A stretch of DNA of 16,874 nt from CAZBGL01 sp964491375 (lineage in GTDB: Bacteria > Desulfobacterota > Deferrisomatia > Deferrisomatales > Deferrisomataceae), in NCBI GenBank assembly GCA_964491375.1, contig CAZBGL010000307.1:1-16874 (forward strand). Direction: 5' to 3'. Below the pieces are notes generated by a model. The model ran no database searches. It saw nothing but the letters and a program-made list of their open reading frames with translations, and was not told the origin of the DNA. A program made the position numbers and the translations under genes. Below, in pieces: positions 13,767 through 16,874 of the stretch (position 1 is the first letter of the stretch; each line of letters begins with the position of its first letter).

Positions 13767-16358
13767 TCAGGAGGACTTCCTGCGGATGGAGGGTCCTGGC
13801 TCGGCCGACCAGGGGTCTTCGGGCCAGTAGTGCTTGGGGTAGCGGCCCCGCATCTCCTTTCGGATCTCCGGATACGTATTCCGCCAGAAGCTTTCGATGT
13901 CGGTCGTGACCTGCAGCGGCCGGCCGTGGGGGCCCAGCAGGTGCAGGACCACGCCGGTGCGGCCGCCGGCCACGCGAGGACCCTGACGCCAGCCGAACAC
14001 CTCCTGGACGGGCACGGCCAGCACGGGAGGGCCGTCCTCCGGGTACTGCAGTGCCACGAAGCGGCCGCTCGGTACGCGCACGCGGTCCGGCGCGTGCCGC
14101 TCCAGGCCGCGGATCTGTTCGGGGGAGAGCCGTGCCCGCAGGGCCCGGGCCCAGTCCACCCGCCGCAGTTCGGCCACGGCGCGTCGCCCCCACGCCTCTT
14201 GGCGGACGATCTCCTCCCAATCACTCCGGTCCCACCGGGGAAGTCCCAGTTCCGGCACGTGTTCGGCCAGGAACCGGCAGCGGGCCACGAGCCGCCTCGC
14301 CTCTGGGGAAAGGCCGAGAAGCCGGGCGGGATCCCGGGCCACGGCCCGGGCCAGCAGATCGGCCGCCCGTCCCGGGTCGGGGTCGCAGGCCCGCTCCTCC
14401 ACGGTGAGTCCCCGGAACGTGCGGAGTTCCCGGGCGCGCACCCGAAGGGCGCCCGGGTCGAGCTCGGTGAGCCGCCGTTCCTCCAGGGGCCCCCGCTCGG
14501 CCAACCAGGAGGGGTCGATCCGGCTCGCCCACCGGATGAGGGGGTCGGGCCGTGCGGGGTCCCGGGAATCTTCCAGACGCACGGCCACGATCCAGTCGTG
14601 CCGCCGCACCGCGCTGCGCCGGTCGAGAACGGCGCCCCGACCCCCGGCCAGCACGAACCGCGTCTCCCCCGGGGACCTGCGGCGGGCCACCCGGTCGGGA
14701 AACGCGGCCAGCAGGGCCCGGAGCAGGGGTTCGTCCCGCCCGTGGTCCGTGGCCGGTACGGCCTCGCCCAGGGCCCGGAGGATTGCGCGGATCTGGGCGG
14801 CCGCCTGCCACACGGCGCGGCACGCGGCCGGGTCCAGACCCAGGCGTTCCAGCACGGACTGGTCGAAACGGGAGCGCGCCGCCTCCTCCAGGAGCTCGGC
14901 GCGCCACAGGAGATCCGACGGGCCGGTGGGCGCCTCGCCCCCCGCGCCGAACGCCCGCGCGGCAGCGACCACGTCCCGTTCCTCCAGGAGCGCGGCAAGT
15001 AACGCCCCTTCCCTTGTGCACCCCCGGGACGCCGCCTCCAGGGCGAGCGTGCCGAGGCGGGGCGGAAGGGGAAGCCTGCGGAGCCGCTCGCCCCGTTCGG
15101 TGAGCCCTCCTCTGGGGTCCAGGGCGCCCAGTTCCCGGAGGAGTGCCCGGGAGGCCCTCAACCGCTCCGGGTCCGGTGCCTCGAACCACGCGAACGTTTC
15201 GGGATCCGAATGCCCCCAGGCGGCCACCTCGAGCACCGCCCGGCACAGGTCCACCCGCTGGATGGCGGGCTCGGGGTGGTCCGGCCGGGTGCGCTCGTCG
15301 TGGCGCGTCCAGAGCCTCAGGGCCACACCCGGCCCGGTCCGGCCCGCGCGACCGGCCCGCTGCTCCGCGGAGGCCCGGCTGGCGGGCACGGTCTCCAAAC
15401 GGTCGAACCCGGTGGCTGGATCCCACCGGAGCACCCGGACACAACCACAGTCCACCACGGCGGTGACGCCCGGTAGCGTCAAGCCGGTCTCGGCCACGTT
15501 GGTGCTCAGGACCACCCGCGGCCGTTCCGCGGGTTCCAGCGCCCGGTCCTGTCGGTGCGGGGGGAGGTCGCCGTGGAGGGGGACGATGTCCACCCCCCGC
15601 TCCCGGGCCCAGGGCTGCAGCTCCCGGGCGGCCGCCCGGATCTCGCGGGCGCCGGGGAGGAACGCCAGGACATCACCCCGTCCGCGCGGCCGGTCCATCC
15701 ACACGCGGCGGACTCCGCGGGCCACTCGACGGGGAAGGGAGGAGGGATCGGGACGGTCCAGGTACCGGATTTCCACGGGGTGGGTGCGTCCCGGCACCTC
15801 CAGCACGGGCGCGCCGAGGAAGGCGGCCACGGGTTCCGGATCGAGGGTGGCGGAGCACACGAGCAGCCGCAGATCCGGCCGGAAGACTTCCCGCACCTCC
15901 CGCAGGAAGGCCACGAGGAGGTCCGCCTCCAGCGAGCGCTCGTGGAACTCGTCGAGCACCACGGCCCCCACCCCTTCCAGGGCCGGATCGGCCTGCAGGC
16001 GGGCCAGGAACACGCCCTCGGTGGCGTACCAGATCTGGGTGTGCGGGCCTCCGCGCCGGTCGTGTCGGACGTGGAACCCCACCCGTTCCCCCAGGCGCCA
16101 GCCCTGCTCCGCGGCCACCCTCCGGGCGGCGGCCCGGGCGGCCACGCGCCGCGGCTCCAGCACCCAGCACGAGCCGCGTCCCAGAAGCCCCGAGGCCAGG
16201 AGGGCCGGGGGCACCCGGGTGGTCTTCCCCGCGCCCGGCGGTGCCACCAGCACCCCCACCCCGGACCGTTCCATCGCCTCCACGACCCTTGGCAGGTACG
16301 GGTCGATGGGCAGGGGTTTCCGTACTCCATGGGTTGGGCTATGCTCGTCGTGCTTCAT
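13767..16358 (-). CDS. hrpB: ATP-dependent RNA helicase HrpB (DEAH family)
   Basis: The 863-residue protein is a full-length HrpB. It opens with Walker A PPGAGKTT (40-47), followed by the DEFH box (136-139) and the HERS continuation, and the family VI motif QRAGRAGRTGPG in the second RecA domain. A helical middle part follows, then the HrpB-specific C-terminal domain ending in SFWRNTYPEIRKEMRGRYPK and the WPEDPW tail. HrpB is a putative RNA helicase whose cellular role is not well defined. The ATG at 16358 has GGAGG three bases upstream, closer than usual; no better start exists because Walker A begins only about 40 residues in. Only 33 bases separate it from the divergent larA. The open frames antisense to it are by-products of high GC. 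Confidence 0.96.
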   Translation of the reverse strand: MKHDEHSPTHGVRKPLPIDPYLPRVVEAMERSGVGVLVAPPGAGKTTRVPPALLASGLLGRGSCWVLEPRRVAARAAARRVAAEQGWRLGERVGFHVRHDRRGGPHTQIWYATEGVFLARLQADPALEGVGAVVLDEFHERSLEADLLVAFLREVREVFRPDLRLLVCSATLDPEPVAAFLGAPVLEVPGRTHPVEIRYLDRPDPSSLPRRVARGVRRVWMDRPRGRGDVLAFLPGAREIRAAARELQPWARERGVDIVPLHGDLPPHRQDRALEPAERPRVVLSTNVAETGLTLPGVTAVVDCGCVRVLRWDPATGFDRLETVPASRASAEQRAGRAGRTGPGVALRLWTRHDERTRPDHPEPAIQRVDLCRAVLEVAAWGHSDPETFAWFEAPDPERLRASRALLRELGALDPRGGLTERGERLRRLPLPPRLGTLALEAASRGCTREGALLAALLEERDVVAAARAFGAGGEAPTGPSDLLWRAELLEEAARSRFDQSVLERLGLDPAACRAVWQAAAQIRAILRALGEAVPATDHGRDEPLLRALLAAFPDRVARRRSPGETRFVLAGGRGAVLDRRSAVRRHDWIVAVRLEDSRDPARPDPLIRWASRIDPSWLAERGPLEERRLTELDPGALRVRARELRTFRGLTVEERACDPDPGRAADLLARAVARDPARLLGLSPEARRLVARCRFLAEHVPELGLPRWDRSDWEEIVRQEAWGRRAVAELRRVDWARALRARLSPEQIRGLERHAPDRVRVPSGRFVALQYPEDGPPVLAVPVQEVFGWRQGPRVAGGRTGVVLHLLGPHGRPLQVTTDIESFWRNTYPEIRKEMRGRYPKHYWPEDPWSAEPGPSIRRKSS

Positions 16359-16391
16359 GGCCCTCCGGAGGTGTAGGGAAAGGAGGCGGCG
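16359..16391. promoter_or_regulatory. 33-base divergent gap between hrpB and larA
   Basis: The gap contains the palindrome CCTCCGGAGG (16362-16371), which supplies the hrpB ribosome site on the minus strand, and AAAGGAGG (16379-16386) for larA. There is no room for either promoter, so both must start inside the opposite gene. Confidence 0.6.
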
Positions 16392-16874
16392 ATGCGGGTG
16401 GTCCTAAAATACGGCACCAGGGGGCTTCCGGTCGAGTTGGAGCCCACACCGGGTTTCCAGGGGGTGATCGCACCGTCCGAGCCACCGGCGCTTCCCGCCC
16501 CGGCCGAAGCGGTGGCGCAGAGCCTGGAGGAGCCCATCGCGTCGCCCCCCCTGGCCGAGTTCGCTCGGGGCCGGAAGAGCGCGTGCGTGGTGATCAGCGA
16601 CATCACCCGTCCCGTGCCAAACCCGGTGATCCTGCCGCCGGTGCTCCGGGTGCTGGAGGGGGCGGGCATCCCCAGGGAGCGCATCACGATCCTCATCGCC
16701 ACGGGCATGCACCGGGCGAGCACCCCTGAGGAGCGCGAACGGTTACTGGGCAGGGAGATCCTCGAGGCGTATCGCGTGGAGGACCACGACAGCCGGGACC
16801 GGGACGTCCTGGTCGAGGTGGGCACGCTCGAGGGCGGCGTTCCCGTGCTGATCAACCGCGCGTACGTGGAGGCC
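16392..16874 (+). CDS. larA: Nickel-dependent lactate racemase family protein LarA (partial, 5' end)
   Basis: The first 161 residues are visible and run off the window. SDITRPVPN (69-77) and ATGMHR (103-108) are the N-terminal signatures of LarA (DUF2088). The positions D70, R73 and H107 correspond closely to the catalytic-region residues D72, R75 and H108 of the Lactobacillus plantarum enzyme. LarA enzymes use a nickel-pincer nucleotide cofactor to racemise or epimerise 2-hydroxy acids. Many homologues act on substrates other than lactate, so the reaction here is uncertain. The ATG at 16392 has AAAGGAGG five bases upstream. The cofactor genes larB, larC and larE are not in view. The C-terminal half, including the cofactor lysine, is missing only because the window ends. 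Confidence 0.92.
   Translation, partial: MRVVLKYGTRGLPVELEPTPGFQGVIAPSEPPALPAPAEAVAQSLEEPIASPPLAEFARGRKSACVVISDITRPVPNPVILPPVLRVLEGAGIPRERITILIATGMHRASTPEERERLLGREILEAYRVEDHDSRDRDVLVEVGTLEGGVPVLINRAYVEA

Noticed and set aside
14404..16407. A 667-codon open frame on the plus strand over hrpB
   Set aside because: Antisense to a complete hrpB, with Arg/Ser/Ala/Pro-rich random-looking sequence and no ribosome site; a shadow frame.
1..16874. CRISPR arrays, tRNA genes, insertion sequences or phage attachment sites
   Set aside because: No regularly spaced repeats, cloverleaf sequence, transposase or integrase was seen on either strand.

Overview
This is a GC-rich, gene-dense stretch of a Gram-negative bacterial chromosome. 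The AGGAGG-type ribosome sites, frequent GTG starts, a ten-haem periplasmic c-type cytochrome, a QueH-type queuosine enzyme, HrpB, LarA and polar amino-acid ABC genes fit a Deltaproteobacteria-like lineage (Desulfuromonadia/Desulfobacterota type). That placement is inference from gene content and style; no rRNA or other marker is present. I saw no tRNA, rRNA, CRISPR array, insertion sequence or phage gene.

Layout. (1) 1-2641: a small HEXXH putative metallopeptidase (+) with an intrinsic terminator, a GAF/HD-GYP cyclic-di-GMP phosphodiesterase (-), and a divergent queH plus DUF2905 membrane-protein pair (+, ATGA overlap). (2) 2798-5874: a Ser/Thr phosphorylation module. It has a membrane-anchored protein carrying an active kinase domain followed by a degenerate pseudokinase domain, then a PP2C phosphatase (+), then a zinc-ribbon/FHA protein (-). 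The phosphatase and FHA genes converge with back-to-back stop codons and no spacer. (3) 5963-8100 (-): a ten-CXXCH cytochrome and an upstream EamA-type transporter with a TTG start. (4) 8101-10935 (+): a divergent control region, a 51-residue zinc-ribbon protein, and a complete polar amino-acid ABC importer (binding protein, permease, ATPase). The permease has an extra periplasmic domain. (5) 10936-12213: a 519-base non-coding region and a LuxR-type quorum-sensing-like regulator with no luxI next to it. (6) 12277-13730: divergent DUF188 (UPF0178) and SDH-family ClpP-fold membrane protease genes. (7) 13767-16874: hrpB helicase (-) and the 5' part of larA (+), separated by only 33 bases.

How the parts may work together. 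The kinase, phosphatase and FHA proteins form a writer/eraser/reader set; the pseudokinase half is a natural candidate for a phosphorylated docking platform for the FHA protein. The ABC importer is one transcription unit behind a good sigma-70-type promoter. The EamA transporter appears to have an intrinsic terminator in its own leader, which would act as an attenuator. The remaining genes look like independent housekeeping or accessory units.
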